Source of the DNA: Cacajao melanocephalus
Lineage: Eukaryota > Chordata > Mammalia > Primates > Pitheciidae
Assembly: GCA_963573385.1 (NCBI GenBank)
Contig: CAUYLG010047074.1
Location: 32,832-96,831, forward strand
Direction of reading: 5' to 3'
Length of the DNA stretch: 64,000 nucleotides
This document shows positions 11,541 to 24,110 of this stretch, piece after piece. Each line of letters opens with the position of its first letter. Position 1 is the stretch's first letter. The translations under genes and the position numbers were made by a program. The notes beneath the pieces are model-generated. The model had not been told where the DNA came from. It saw nothing but the letters and a program-made list of their open reading frames with translations, and did not search any database.

Positions 11541-12414
11541 AGCAGGAGTATTCTAATAGGCTTCCAAAGGCTGTATTCTGAATCTTTCTTTTGCCCTACT
11601 TGCTTTGGAAGACAGCTGCAACTCTTCTAGTAATAGTCTCAGTTCCCTTTCCAGTGTCCTGATAGGAAGTTAAACCAAAAAGAACATGAGTAGGAATAAC
11701 TGTCATTTGTTGAAAGTCAATGACAAAAACTTGCCTGCACTATGTAATTAATAGAATCGGTGAAATTGTAATGCAATACAATAATTCAAATCTTTATATT
11801 AGGAAGCCTGTATCTCATCTCAGTTAAATCTTTTTTTAGTTATTACCTGGATTATCTTAAGCAGTTAATTCATTTACCTTCTTTCGGAATTTGTTTACTC
11901 CTAACTAAAATGAGCATAGCATCACAGTTGTTTCCAGTGTCCAGATGATGTAAGGGAAAGTATTTTACAGACTCTTACATGTTATACAGTTATTAATAAG
12001 CAAAGCATCTACAAATATAGAACTATAGTCTTTAACTTATAATGAAAGAATGGGCTGTGTATATTGTATCTTAGGCATAGTAAGGTAAGTTTCACTTACA
12101 AAGGCAAATGTGTATCTTTTGTCTTACGTTACTATCTCAAATTTTTCCAACTAGCCTCTAATAACGTAGTTCAAGCACATTCAGTTTGCAATTTCAATTG
12201 CAAACTGGTGTTTAACGTAATAAAAATCATGTTTTTGACTTTGATCCTTCTAAATAGTTGTATAAAATACATATATTGTGATACAGTTGATATAGAACAT
12301 AATATAATATAAAATCAGTACAACAGGGAAAATATAATCAAAGAATAAAATTAAAAGAAATTCAAGTGATTTTTAACTAGTAAGTCCAAATAATCACCAA
12401 ATAACTAGATGTTT
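11541..12414. other. Unassigned AT-rich DNA
   Basis: No gene or repeat recognised. It holds a perfect palindrome at 12182-12207, listed separately, inside an 82-codon frame (12064-12312) that has no sign of being coding. Confidence 0.5.
12182..12207. other. Perfect 12-bp-arm palindrome
   Basis: Arm 'cagtttgcaatt' (12182-12193), 2-nt spacer 'tc', then the exact reverse complement 'aattgcaaactg' (12196-12207). Each arm holds a C/EBP-like 'ttgcaat' string. It lies in unassigned AT-rich DNA. Confidence 0.95.
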
Positions 12415-12855
12415 TAGTCAGCATTCTCCAGGGAAGTAGGACTGGCAGAATAGAGAGGGATGAGCAGAGATTTATTAAGGGGATTATCTTACTTGATTGT
12501 AAATACTGGGAAATCCCACAATAGGCTGTCTGCAAGCTGGAGAACCAGGGAAGCCTGTAGCTTGACTTGGTTTAGGTCCAAACACCCCAGAACCAAGGAA
12601 GGCAATGGTATACCTCTCAGATGAAGGCTAATGGCCCAAGAACCTGGGAAGCTGCTAAGGATGTCTCAGTTCTAGAAGATAGAGGAAGAATTTGTCCTTC
12701 CTCCACCTTTTTGCCCCATTTGGGCCCCCAGATGATTGGATGGTGCGCACTCATACTGAAGGGCAGTCATCCCCATTCAGTGCAGTGATTCAAATGTCAG
12801 TCTCCTCTGGAAACCCTCCCACTTATAAGCTTGGGCAGCCCAACCATTCCAGGCA
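12415..12855 (-). repeat. LTR-type interspersed repeat (MaLR-like)
   Basis: Recognisable common human repeat, reverse orientation. Landmarks: 'agtcagcattctccaggg', 'gagatttattaagggg' (complement of the AATAAA side), 'tctgcaagctggagaaccagg', 'aggcaatggtatacctctca', 'agatgattggatggtgcgca', 'cagtgattcaaatgtcagtc'. I read it as an LTR-class element because the sense 3' side has an AATAAA signal and the usual 'ctaatacag'-like end. Family name not certain. The 87-codon frame at 12692-12955 is incidental. Confidence 0.6.
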
Positions 12856-13194
12856 AATGCCAAACCACCAGAGTTTCCCTTTCAACAGAAATGGTATGGC
12901 CTCAGTGTTTATGAAAGCACTGAAAATAATTATTGCTTTACAGTGTATCTATTAAAATTGTTTATTTACAGCTATTAGCCATCTAGATAAAAAAAATAGT
13001 TGCTCATAAGAATGTTTGTTAAGAAGTCATATTTTTACATCAGATTATATAATGCCAAAACAGTAGAAACTGCCCATGCTAAATTCATGGGAGCCTATTG
13101 ATTTGTATTGAACTCCTACACTAACCCACAATGGAATCACTCCTGCTAAGAGTTCACATCATTAAAGTGAAACCTGCACTGTTTACTTGTAATA
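12856..13194. other. No recognised element
   Basis: AT-rich spacer between two LTR-like stretches. Nothing recognised. Confidence 0.45.
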
Positions 13195-13545
13195 TCTCAC
13201 CTTCTGATAAATCTGGAAAGAAATGATTGCCTAATCCCGAAACAAGCCAGTAAAAAATGAAACAAACAAACAAAAAGGAGATTTATAGCAATCAATGAAA
13301 AAGGGCCCAGTCAATTTGAGCCAGTGATATAAGGATGTCCCTCTGCTTTAACCCCTATAAGGAAAGTAATCTGAAGTAACCTTATGTTAACCAGTCTTCC
13401 TTTTGCACTATGTTGTTTCTTTGTTACTGTTCAACTTTCCTTAATAAAAAAACAACTGTTTAGCCACGCACGTGTAGCATCTGTCTATTTTGTAGACTGG
13501 ATGCTGCCTGGTTCATGAACAACTAATAAAAACCAATTCGATCTT
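13195..13545 (+). repeat. Possible ERVL-type LTR remnant
   Basis: Has an LTR-like 3' layout: 'ctataaggaaagtaatc', 'caactttccttaataaaaaa', and 'ggatgctgcctggttcatga' followed by a second 'aataaaaacc'. No partner LTR, PBS or TSD seen, so the call is tentative. Confidence 0.3.
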
Positions 13546-14139
13546 TAAATTTAAATTTATTGAAATTTTGTTTTTTTAACACTTAAAATGCAATTAATTA
13601 AAGTACCAGTGTTCAAATACATATTTCTAGATTTTATTAAGTACGTTCAGAGTAAGGTCCAGAAATCTGCATTTTCAGAAGGACTCTAAGTAATTTATTT
13701 TTTAACATTTCAAAAAAACTTTATATAATAAAATTAGGCTTAAATGTTTTGTGGGAACATGAAATAATATAAAAATTAAGAAAGAAAAAATAAATTGTCA
13801 GAAATAAATAAAATTCAAATATAATACTTCATGGAAAATATTTTATTATAATTGGTACATTTTTAATAATAATCTGAGATACGTTTGAAATTTGTTTATT
13901 TTTATGTTAGGGATTTTCCATTTTTTTTTCTCAATTCTATCTTCAAGCTACCTATGACAATGCTTATAAAGAAAATAGACTGAAAATAATCTATTTCAGT
14001 TTAATACAAATAAACAATTAAAAATGTTTATGAGTGCCTGCCAGTGCTAGTCCCTGATAAGTGCTGAAAATATATCAATGATCTGAACAGGCTCTGCCCT
14101 CATGGCAATTGCATGGGTTAATGACGCTCAAGATTTAAT
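13546..14139. other. AT-rich DNA with faint MER5 trace
   Basis: Mostly featureless. 13650-13695 ('aaggtccagaaatctgcatt') resembles MER5-type hAT sequence but is too short to delimit. Confidence 0.4.
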
Positions 14140-14272
14140 TTGCATTCAAAAAATGTGAAGATCCTGATGAAGTGTAGATGCTGATTCAGTAGCGTTAGGG
14201 TGGAGCCTGAGATTTTGTGTTTCTAATAAATTCATGCTGCTGGTCCCAGACCAAATTTTCATAATTAAGATT
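14140..14272 (+). mobile_element. MER5-like hAT MITE fragment
   Basis: 'gctgattcagtagcgttagg', 'gtggagcctgagattttgtg', 'atgctgctggtcccagacc' follow the MER5 (hAT-Charlie) internal sequence in order. Terminal inverted repeats are not preserved. Confidence 0.6.
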
Positions 14273-14355
14273 CAGAGAATTGAAATATCTGCTCCAACAA
14301 TTACTGGTATAGGAATTAGAACCCATGTAGTCAGCCATAATCTTTACTGTGAGAT
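14273..14355 (-). repeat. MIR fragment (reverse)
   Basis: 'ggaattagaacccatgtag' and 'cataatctttactgtgag' match the 5'-side box region of MIR in reverse. Short. Confidence 0.5.
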
Positions 14356-17300
14356 TGAACACATTTTAGAAGGATGAGCTGGGAAATATTTTGTTGGCAA
14401 TAGTGCCTCATTTTAAGAGTCAGAACAAATTATGTACAAAGGTATCTTTACGAACCATTTAATCAAATTGTTTTAAAACTGTTTCCCCATACACATCGTA
14501 GATGTAGAGTAGATGCCAGACATATTAGTAATCTTCAATAGTCATGTAGTCACCATTTGATTCACAATTTCTAATATTTTACCACTTCCTGCAGTGAAGA
14601 GGAAAAATAATGACATGATCTTTTCTCAATATGTCTATTTATAAATGTGGACTAGTGTGAATCATCAAATATTTAATAAAGTTTTTAAATCAATCTTTCT
14701 TGTGAGAAAATTGGGGCCTATATTTGTATTTGCATTTTTCACTGAAAGTTAATATCTATCATGTAGAATTTTCATAGGCCCAAATGCCACCTATATTTTT
14801 AAGATTGATATGCTTGTAATATTTATATAGGTTTTAGTTCAAATAAAATTTTTCTTTAACATTTTATTTCTGGATAATAAAAAAATGAGAAAATGACAGA
14901 CTCCTTGTAAGATTTCTCTCACAAGGTAATTTGTATGTTAATTACACCTATTTAACCATTTTATATGTATAAATATTTAAAAACAACATGTTATACATGA
15001 TAAATACATACAAATTTTGTCAATTTAAAAATAAAATTATCTTTAAAAAAAGAATTACCTCACTATTGTTTGTGAAAACCAAGCAAAAAATCAATCAGCA
15101 TGCACATGGTAAAGAGAAGCCATAGCCGCAGAGTTCCTGGAGAAAACTCATTAAAAAAGGAGCACAGTGGGTATGCAGGTCTCTGGTAATGACTGAATTC
15201 TTTGGTAGCCCACAAAGTTCTAGTTTGGCCAGAGAGAGTGGTGTGTTGATGATATTTGACTGGTAAGTTTTCAGAAATTTTGTTAACGGTGGTTAAGCAC
15301 AAACATTGTTAAAACTTAATAATGTTATAAAAACTTGGTTATAAAAACTGTAATAAAATTTTTAAATGCAAACATAACAAATACACAAAATTCATTACTT
15401 CCTAATCATCCTACTACATTTTATTGTTATCTTTGTTTTTGGGGTTATTTATGTCTCTTATATCTCTATGGTAGAAATACTATGTAATTATGTGTTACTA
15501 AGTATCTCTTCTCAGTTCTATATTCAGTGATTTCATGTCGGTAGATCGAAATCAGCCTTAATGAGAATATGTACACCATAGAAATTGGCACCATACATTA
15601 AAAATCAAACATTTATATGCACACCATTTTCCAGATATCACATTTTAGAAGAAAGGGCTCCAATCCTAGAGTTATGGGAACTTTGAACTACAGGATTTAG
15701 GGGTGTATTAGCCCTCCTCTGGTATGATCAGGGGCCATGATATAATCAAACATGGTACGGCAGAGCCTTGGATATAGTTGTACCCTAGGATTTCAGCATT
15801 CAGGATTCTAGACAGTAGCTACCAGCTTACTTTCCTGATAAGTAGGGCTGCCACTAACCTTGCAGTTGAATAGGTTCAACTGTATTACACACGACTCAGT
15901 AACTGGGGCTTTGCATAAGCAGAATTCTTTTTCTGCTTTAATAACTTTATCACTCTAAGTCTTTAAAAATATATGTCTTTTTACTCAAATAGATAAAATA
16001 TATTATAAAATGTCAGAGATGAGAATCATTTTTCAAAAGTATGCTTAACACAATGTAACACATTCGAGACCTCTTTGAAAGTCATAAATTTTAATGCATT
16101 TTATACGAATTTTAAAAATACTTTGGCATTTTATATTTAATTTCTATTATGTGCTATCTCAGTATAAGAAGAAATGTATACTATCATACAATGCTTCTTT
16201 ATTCTTGTGTGTGTGGATGTTTTTTTTAATCCTTCCTTTGATAATACATCATAGATGTTTACCTGACTAGAATGGTTAAAATGAGCTTTCTGGGTGTCTA
16301 CTCATCTTATCTTTTTATGACTTTATGAGTTGTTAAGGATTATTAATACAATCAGTCTATAAAATGAAGTTGACTACAGTGTAGAAGAGAAGAAAAAACT
16401 TATTTTTTTGAACACTTTGATTCCTTTGAACAGATGGAATCACTCTGGAGTCCATAAATACATCCCCTGCACTACTAGAGGAAAACTGATCTCATCATTT
16501 CAATTCACATCTCATGTATTGGAAATTATAACATATGATGAAAATTTGAAATATAATTGAAATACTTATCAATGCTTATTAAGATCTTATAAAGTGACTA
16601 TTATTGAGTAGAATGTTTTGTTTAAAACCAAAAGAAAGAATTGTCTTTAAGGATTTCTTTTAAAAAAATACTTTCAAGGAATCAACTTCAATTCTGTTTA
16701 TATTTCCTTTTCATTTTAAACTACATCAGCATTAGCTACTCTCCAATTCATTCAAGGGAAGTAACAAATTCTATGCAATAAGAATGTTAATTTTCTCATA
16801 TTGTTGCTAGCATCTATTTGTAGGAAGATGTTATTGATGTTTTTCTAATCACAAAAAAAGGAAAATCTGCAAAAGTACCAGTATTTCTTTTCAAAGGAAG
16901 TTGAACGCTATGTGCATTTGTGCAGTTCCTTGAGTAATCATTCTTAAAGGGACAACATTTTTATCTATGAGACCTGCATGAAATAATAGTATGAGAAGTA
17001 ATGGGCAAAATGATGGAAAAGGAATATATGGCAACACTAAAAAAAGTAAGGAAGGAAAAACACATAGGAGGAAGAAAAGAAAGAGTAAAGACGGGAAGGA
17101 GGGAAGGAAGAAAAAATGATGAAAGGGAAAAAAGGCTGGTTAGAGAATATCAGTGGAAATTTAAGTACAAAAATATTAGATTAAAACTTTATTTCTAATT
17201 ATTCAATAGGCGTTTGGTACAGAACCTAATTCTCTTCCAGAGAAATTTAAACACTAGGGTGGGATTGGGAATGTTGTGGGGTAGGAATCAGGACACCTCC

Positions 17301-17954
17301 CTCTACCTGCCCATCACTGATTTCCTCCCTTATCTATCACATATTCACTCTGAGACCTTGGACACATTTTTAACTTTGTTTTCTTCTGGATATTATTGTC
17401 TAGATTTAAGTAAAATTTTATCTGTAAAACATTTAAAAATATAAAACACCATTCAACTGTCAGGTATAATGTATTAATAATCATTAATAAAATAGGTACT
17501 TCTGGTTTAATAAGTAAACAAAGCTTGCTAAGAGTCATATCATCTGAGTTATAGTATGCCTTTATCTCTTCGTTTTGTATAATCTTGGGTAAGTTTTTAC
17601 CATTTTCCATGGTTATCTTTAAGGTGCTAAATTGTTAATGGATTTAAAGAAACAAATAAAACTTAGGCTGTGAATGAGCTCTGAAATCCATGTACTGCTA
17701 AACAAATACAGGATGGTAAAATGGTGGTGTTTTGTGGCTATTATCTACTTTTGAAACCAAACTGCTAATTTTTTCATTAAAATGTAATTTTAGTAGAATA
17801 AAATAAATTGAACATAAAAATGGTTACATATACACAGCTAACAATCTGATGGTTTCTTTATTTATGTAAAAGAAATTTAGAATCTCAGAAATTTACCTTT
17901 AACACTCCTATTGTTTGTGTAAGACAATCTGTTTATGTTTCAATAAGAATAGTG
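14356..17954. other. Unassigned AT-rich DNA
   Basis: About 3.6 kb without a recognised gene or repeat. 17001-17135 is a purine (GA) low-complexity tract; the 65-codon Lys/Arg-rich frame across it is a composition artefact. Other frames (15063-15302, 17214-17444, 17314-17610) lack coding features. Confidence 0.5.
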
Positions 17955-18065
17955 CAACCCACGGTGGAGAAATTGTGTGGCCAAGGATTCACAGAGCCAG
18001 AGCTATACCTCAGGACTCCTACCTTTGAGTCACAATACTCTTCCTACTGCATCAGGATGCCTCTA
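17955..18065 (-). repeat. MIR fragment (reverse)
   Basis: 'gtgtggccaaggattcacag', 'agccagagctatacctcagg', 'caatactcttcctactgcat' fit reverse MIR in order. Confidence 0.65.
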
Positions 18066-19099
18066 CTCTTTAGTACATAGATTAGCTGTCAAACAACGAA
18101 AAGTCTTTTGTCATATTTGGATTAAAGCAGCCACGATGTGGCTTGGAATGAATCAGCCGACATAAGGTGGAATCATCTGTGAAAAGAAAGAGGTCATTAT
18201 TGGCTATTTCTGTGAGGTAGCTTGAAAAGAGGAGGGGAAGAGTGTCACACTCTGCATGGATCCTTGAAGTTTTTCAGGATAACACTCCATTAACAATGAC
18301 AAGTTGCCATCTGTTAGTGAACTCTTCCAGAAGAGAGCGAAAGCTACCCAGGAACATTTTGCTAAAGTCAAACTGGTTTTCCAAATCCAGCCCTTGGTTT
18401 TGTTTTATGTGCCAACAGACATTTATGGTCACTGGGAAACTTTCTCAGTGAACTGGAGAAGTGTCAAGGAGTAAATTACAAGTATTTCTAAATTATAAAC
18501 TGCTACTTGAAAGAAGCTGTCAATTATTTTGCTCATAAAGAAGTCATTTAATTGTGTTTTAATAACTTTTTCTGTAAGTTTATCTAGCAATACAGTTTTT
18601 TCATTATTCTCTCCCGAACTGTATATTTTGTAGGAAGTGGTATGAAGCTGCACCTGGGAAAAAAATGAAACTGACTAGTTTATGTATTCACCTTAAATTG
18701 CATCTCTTTCGGATTTCCTGATAAAGATGGAGGAAATATTGAGCAGTAAATCATGGCTACCCCTCCATTTCATGCATGCTAAATTTGAGAAATGTCAGGA
18801 AATGAAATATTTTCACCTTAGCATATTGACAGGTTAGAAGACATATAAATCTTTTATTAAATAATACATTTGTTTGCATGTGGTTTTTATAAAACACAAC
18901 TAAATATATAGTATGTTTATCATTTTGTTATTTCAAAAGACACAGAAATTTGGGGTTATTTATATAAACAATAAGGGCTTATTTGTGTAAGAATACATTT
19001 TATATTTAAAATAGTAGTAGCTAGATAGCAAGAATAGTGATAGTACCAAAAAAAATGTAACCCTGAATGTATTGAAAGTATCGAATTTTAACTAACCCA
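18066..19099. other. Unassigned AT-rich DNA
   Basis: About 1 kb with no recognised element. Frames at 18242-18451 and 18429-18653 overlap on opposite strands and show nothing gene-like. Confidence 0.5.
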
Positions 19100-19660
19100 T
19101 GGAAAACATTGATCATTAGGAAAGGTCTCCACCCCCTCATGTTCTGGGAAACAGCGCACTGAAAAGAATCACCCTCACCATATGACTTATATAAGACTGA
19201 AGGATGCCCTTCTTGTGTATCTATGACCAGGACAGCGGCCTTCTACATTTCCATTCCTTTTTCTCATTAATGATTAGATGAACTGCTTGATCCCAGTGAT
19301 CAACTGGGACAAATGCTTGTTAACCAAACTTTGGCTAAAATTATCTCTTTTTCAGTGTCCCTGAACTTTCAGCCACTCACAGAATGAGGAGCATACAACC
19401 TCTGCTTAAACAGTCACCTCCCTTTAGCAATAGGCTGGCCAGGGTAAAACAGTCTCTGATTTACTAGCGGATCAAGCCATCAGATGATCTCACTTGCCCA
19501 CACCCCTTTCCTTCTAGCCTGTTTTACTCCTCCTTATGAAAGAAACACTTTTTTTTTTTTTTTTTAGTGGGGGGCATAACCCTTCAGATGCTAGCAGAGC
19601 TTATGGTCAAAGCATGTTCTCCCTATGGCAGTAGTTCCTCCTCCTTGACCATTGCAACAG
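19100..19660 (+). repeat. LTR-like repeat, family unknown
   Basis: This block is richer in C and G than its surroundings and ends with an LTR-style signal: 'ctccttatgaaagaaacact', then a 17-T run and 'agtggggggcataaccc'. 'ccactcacagaatgaggagc' and 'gctaaaattatctctttttc' look familiar as an interspersed repeat, but I cannot name it. No TSD found. Confidence 0.35.
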
Positions 19661-22600
19661 TTCCTTTGCCCTCTTTTGTGTAATAATCCAGTACTTTTTC
19701 TAAAGTATTTTTTTACTAAGTCTGAATTTGATTTTTATTTGTCAATAAAATGCAAGGAATATAAATCCCTTACAGAGGGCTTTGGGCAGTGACACATTGA
19801 CAATGTTTTTGACTATTTATTATCACTAAATTTTGCCCCCAAAGACTGAAACAAATGCTAACCATGGTCATCTCCAAAATTTTACTAACCATTTTCATGT
19901 CGTCATTACTACAGTGGCAGTGCCTTTTCTGTGATCATTTTGCCATTCTTAATGAAGGACTTACTAATGTTCACCTATGATCCAGTAAATGTTTAACTTT
20001 TAACAAACACTCATAGAGAATAGAGCAAAAGTTATATTTATAATTTTTATTCACAGTAGGTGATATACAATGTATGGTTTTGTCTAATTACATATTTTAA
20101 CACTTCATGTAATTTCTCTGAATAAATTTTTTAAAATACAAATTTTTAAAAAGCACTTATTCAGAGCGATCCAAAAGAACACGTGGGGTAAGGTGTTTCA
20201 CATCTTGACTTAATTGGACACTGTACTTGTAAGAAATGTTTTCTCTGCAAATTAACAATTAATTGCAGACAAGCCACTTTAAAAGGAAAAAAAAATCTTG
20301 TGACACCAGTTTACTGGAAAGCAATGAGAGAGCATGCTCTTTAGTCTCCACACTGTGTTAATTAATAAATCAATTTAAAAATCAAAGAATGTGCATATAA
20401 TGATCAACCATTTTTAAATAAGTGGGTTTTAATATGCTTCATGTTTCTGCTTTTCAAGCTTTATCTGATTTGTTTGTGCTTGCTTTCACAATTTGTCATG
20501 GTCTGATTGAGTTTTACAACTATTCTCTAAGGTAGCTGCTATGCCACAAAATTGATGTTCTTAGAGAATTTAATGAGAAGGTGCTAAATTTTAATATCAA
20601 GATTACTGGTGGAACTAATAATGGTCAGACCAAGGACCAGCCCTCATGGGCTATGAATGCAATTCATATATATATATATATATGTGTGTGTGTATGTGTG
20701 TGTGTGTGCTTTAAGCACTTACTAGTATCCAGCACTGTTCCTCTGTGAATTAACTGTGGGAGAGTGGTTCAAGCAAAAAGCAATAGTCCATTATAACCAA
20801 TGCATTTAATTCCCTGTATCCCCACATGTAAAACTTTGGGGAAGTTTTCTGAGGTAAGAGGATAATAATGGAAATTGCAGAAGAAGTGTTGGTTATCTGC
20901 CTGAATTATAAGGCTGCCTAGGTGTGGGAAGGAGGATTCTACTATGTTACATACTGATCCAGCTAACCTTGCCTTTCAAATTCTTGCTATCTGACTTGCT
21001 CACTGACAATCTGCTTATTTTCTGCTTGGGTAGACTTCTCAGCTTAGCTCTTGTTCCTGCTGCTCAGGGCTTGACCCCCATCTCCTGCCCAAATATACAC
21101 AGTTGCCTGTATTCCTGCTCTGGTCCTCATTCTACAGAGCTCCAGAATATAGTTCCACCTTCCCAGCATCCTGCTCCTGTTAATGCATAAGCTTCTGTCA
21201 AGTTTGCTTCCTTACTTCAGATCATATTGTGAAGCTGACCTTATTCCTTTTAAACTCTGCTATTAAGTTGATTAGAAAATGATTTGCATATACAGTACTT
21301 TCTCAACTACTTTGCTAAACATCTTGTAGATAGCCAAATCACTGTGTCTAACTGGACCCATGTTCTCCTGGAATTCTGGCTGGCCATTGCTTTCCTTGTC
21401 TCTTTCTTCCTGTCATATTCTTTGATGTGCTGTCTGACAGGTTTTCAAGTTTTAAAATATAATATTCTTAGCCCACAAATATTACGTAATTTTCTGAAAT
21501 GTGAAAGTTGGTAGTCTTGGGAAATTTATAACTTTTAAATAATTACATAAAGAATGAACTTTCAAAGATAATACAATAATTTCTACTCATCTAATTTTTT
21601 TAGCATATGCAGTTGATTTCTATTATTGTGAGCAATTTGCTCTTATGACTATAACATGGAAAACAATAATTAATTGAAGTCATAATTGTTGTTTTATTTA
21701 CTCTAATTATTAAAAATTCTCTTTGAAACTTGAGACTATATAGTCTTCTACTTAACCTAAGAGAATTAAAACTAGATGAGTTTTACATCCTTACCCAATC
21801 ATAAAATGTGTAGATATAATTTATTTTAAAAAACTTCTTTCAGAATCAGCAGCATCCAATAATTGTATAAATATATTACATGTAGATACATATTTCCTAT
21901 ATATGTATAGGATTATGTCTTGGGACTTTTAGTGTGTTTCAACAATGGCCGAGCACATGCTATGCTCAAAGCATCCACATAAAAATTTGGGATCTTACTT
22001 GATACTATGCCAACTTTTATGGTGGCCTTTCATTCTGTTTATTTCAAAATGCTAGTCCCTCTCCACTGGCCTTTGTAATGACTCGTATCTCATCTGAGGC
22101 CAGAAAGCATGCTGAGCAGCTTCTAACAAAGTGAGACCAAGGTTGTTTCACAATCAGCTCTGCAGGAAGGACTGTATGAAGTTTAGCTATATCCTCCCCT
22201 AGAGTCAGCTCTAAGCCTTCACATTACTAATGAGCTCAGTTTTCACCAGCATGCAAAATGCTCTGCCGCTGTTTCACATTGTTGGCTTCTTTGTTAACTT
22301 ATAAGTTTCTGTGAATTCTTTATTTTTTTTCCTGCAAATGCTTTGGAGTCTTCTGTGATGCTGAGGATTTTCCAAAATCAATGAAGTATATAATTCAAAA
22401 ATCCTCTATTTCAAATTTTGCTTTCCTTTTTTTTCTTTTGGGTGACATATCATGTTGAAAAGATTACTTTATATTTACTTTAACACTCTTACAAAACAAG
22501 TACACCTGACAAGAAAAGTGAGGTTTGATTTTCTTTTACAAACAATGACTTCTTATTGTTTAACATAAATTGGAATCTCTCAGTCCTTTCTAACCAAGTA

Positions 22601-22744
22601 GGGTATTCTTCTCACTGATTTAAAAAAAAAAAAAAAGTTTATTTTTTACATTAGGTAGTTGATTCTTTCATACACTGATTCTCTTTAGGGTTTTTAATTC
22701 TATAAGTTTATATTGATATTCTGTTTCTAGTTTTTCATTACTAT
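19661..22744. other. Unassigned DNA with TA/TG microsatellite
   Basis: About 3 kb without a recognised gene. 20924-21190 is less AT-rich, with an 88-codon frame, but has no known domain or homology I recognise. Confidence 0.45.
20666..20708. repeat. (TA)n(TG)n microsatellite
   Basis: About 20 nt of alternating AT passes directly into about 22 nt of TG repeats broken by one TA unit. Likely length-polymorphic. Confidence 0.95.
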
Positions 22745-23286
22745 TATTTCTATTTTCATTTATTTATTCCATGGATGTTTAGTGTATGCACTAAGCTACA
22801 TAGTTTCTTGGCACCATTGATATACCATAGAACAAAACAGATATATCCCCCATTCCGCCCTGGCACTTACATTCAGAGAAATGGTGTGGGGAGACCAAGG
22901 AAGATAAATAATAAATTAAATCTAGAGTAAGAGAGCAATAAGTTAATACATAACAAGTTATGTATTAAAGGCCTTAAAAAAAAAGCCTTCCATTTTGAAT
23001 AGTGGCCAAAGATGGCTTTTTTGAGAAACAAATATTTGATTAAAAATCAAAAGAAAATGTGGGAGAAGCATGCAAATATCTGAAAGAAAAGAATTCCAAG
23101 CAAAGGAAACAGAAAATAGAAATGTACTCAGGCAGGAGCATGCCTGATGTATCTCAGAACATCAAGAACTCCAGTAGAGTTGAAGCAGAGTAGTAGATTT
23201 GAGTGGAGAAAGGATGCTGGGGCAGGGAGGATCATTAAGGAGACTTCTACAGTCATCCAAGTGAGAAATGGCATGAGCTTGGATAA
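22745..23286 (-). repeat. L2 LINE fragment (reverse), left part
   Basis: Reverse L2: 'atttatttattccatggatg', 'cttggcaccattgatatacc', 'gcacttacattcagagaaat', 'gaattccaagcaaaggaaac', 'agatttgagtggagaaagga'. It continues beyond the MST LTR at 23992. Overlapping 84-93-codon frames at 23128-23428 straddle L2 and LTR sequence and are not genes. Confidence 0.7.
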
Positions 23287-23291
23287 AGATA

Positions 23292-23991
23292 TGATATTGT
23301 TTGAATATATGTCCCTGCCAAATCTCATGCTGAATCGTAATCCCCAGTGTTGGCAAAGGGGCCTGGTGGGAGGTGATTGGATCATGGGGGCAGATTTCCC
23401 CCCTTACTGTTCTCATAATAATGACTGAGTTCTCAGATCTGGTTAATAGTGTATAGTACCTCCCACTTCACTCTCTTTCACCTGCTCCGACTATGTAGGA
23501 CGTCTTTGCTTCCCCTTCCACCGTGATTGAAAGTTTCCTGCAGCCTCCCCAGCCATGCTTTCTGTACAGCCTGTAAGACCTAATGACCTGTGAGCTAATT
23601 AAATCTCTTTTCTTTATACATTACCCAGTTTCAGATTCAGATATTTCTTTTTTTTTTTTTTTTTTTTTTTTTAGAAAGAGTCTAATTATGTCGCCAGGCG
23701 CCAGGTTTGAGTGCAGTGGCGCAATCGCTGCTCACTGCAACCTCCGCTTCCCGAGTTCAAGTAATTCTCCTGCCTCAGCCTGCCAAGTAGCTGAGACTTC
23801 ACGCCACCACACCCAGCTAATTTTTGTATTTTTAGTAGAGGCGGAGTTTCACCATGTTGGCCAGGATGGTCTTGATCTCTTGACCTCGTTATCCGCCCAC
23901 CTCGGCCTCCCAAAGTGTTGGGATTACAGGCGTGAGCCACCGCGTCCGGCACAGATACTTCTTTATAGCAATGTGAGAGTGGACTAATACA
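23292..23991 (+). mobile_element. MST-type MaLR LTR, split by an Alu
   Basis: Sense-oriented LTR of the MST/THE1 group. It starts 'tgatattgtttgaatatatg', passes 'gggaggtgattggatcatgg', 'gtgattgaaagtttcctgca', 'ctcccagccatgctttctg'-like text and 'gagctaattaaatctctttt', and ends 'gtggactaataca'. The Alu occupies 23650-23951. The L2 text on both sides joins across it, so the LTR landed in the L2. Confidence 0.85.
23638..23963 (-). mobile_element. Alu (S/Sc-type), full length, with TSD
   Basis: Reverse Alu: a T-run of about 22, then 'gtgcagtggcgcaatcgctg', 'tgcctcagcctgccaagtag', 'tttttgtatttttagtagag', 'ctcccaaagtgttgggatta', ending at the 'gcgtccggc' 5' edge. The TSD is 'cagatatttctt' (23638-23649) and 'cagatacttctt' (23952-23963). 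'ccaggatggtcttgatctct' points to the Sc/Y side of the tree. The 134- and 108-codon frames here are Alu-derived. Confidence 0.9.
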
Positions 23992-24110
23992 GGGTGGTGG
24001 TACAGGAGACATGAAATAAACAGGATGGCAAATAACTGAGATGGGACAGAAAAATACTGTTTTAAACTGGGCAGTAAATTAGAACTTGGGTGAAGGAGAA
24101 TGAGATTTTG
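23992..24110 (-). repeat. L2 LINE fragment (reverse), right part
   Basis: 'gggtggtggtacaggagaca' continues the L2 text that stops at 'gagcttggataaag' left of the LTR. Confidence 0.5.

Noticed and set aside
17001..17198. Lys/Arg-rich 65-codon frame
   Set aside because: Direct consequence of a purine-only low-complexity tract.
23583..24012. Frames of 134 (+) and 108 (-) codons
   Set aside because: Both are translations of the Alu and flanking LTR; such frames are common artefacts of Alu sequence.
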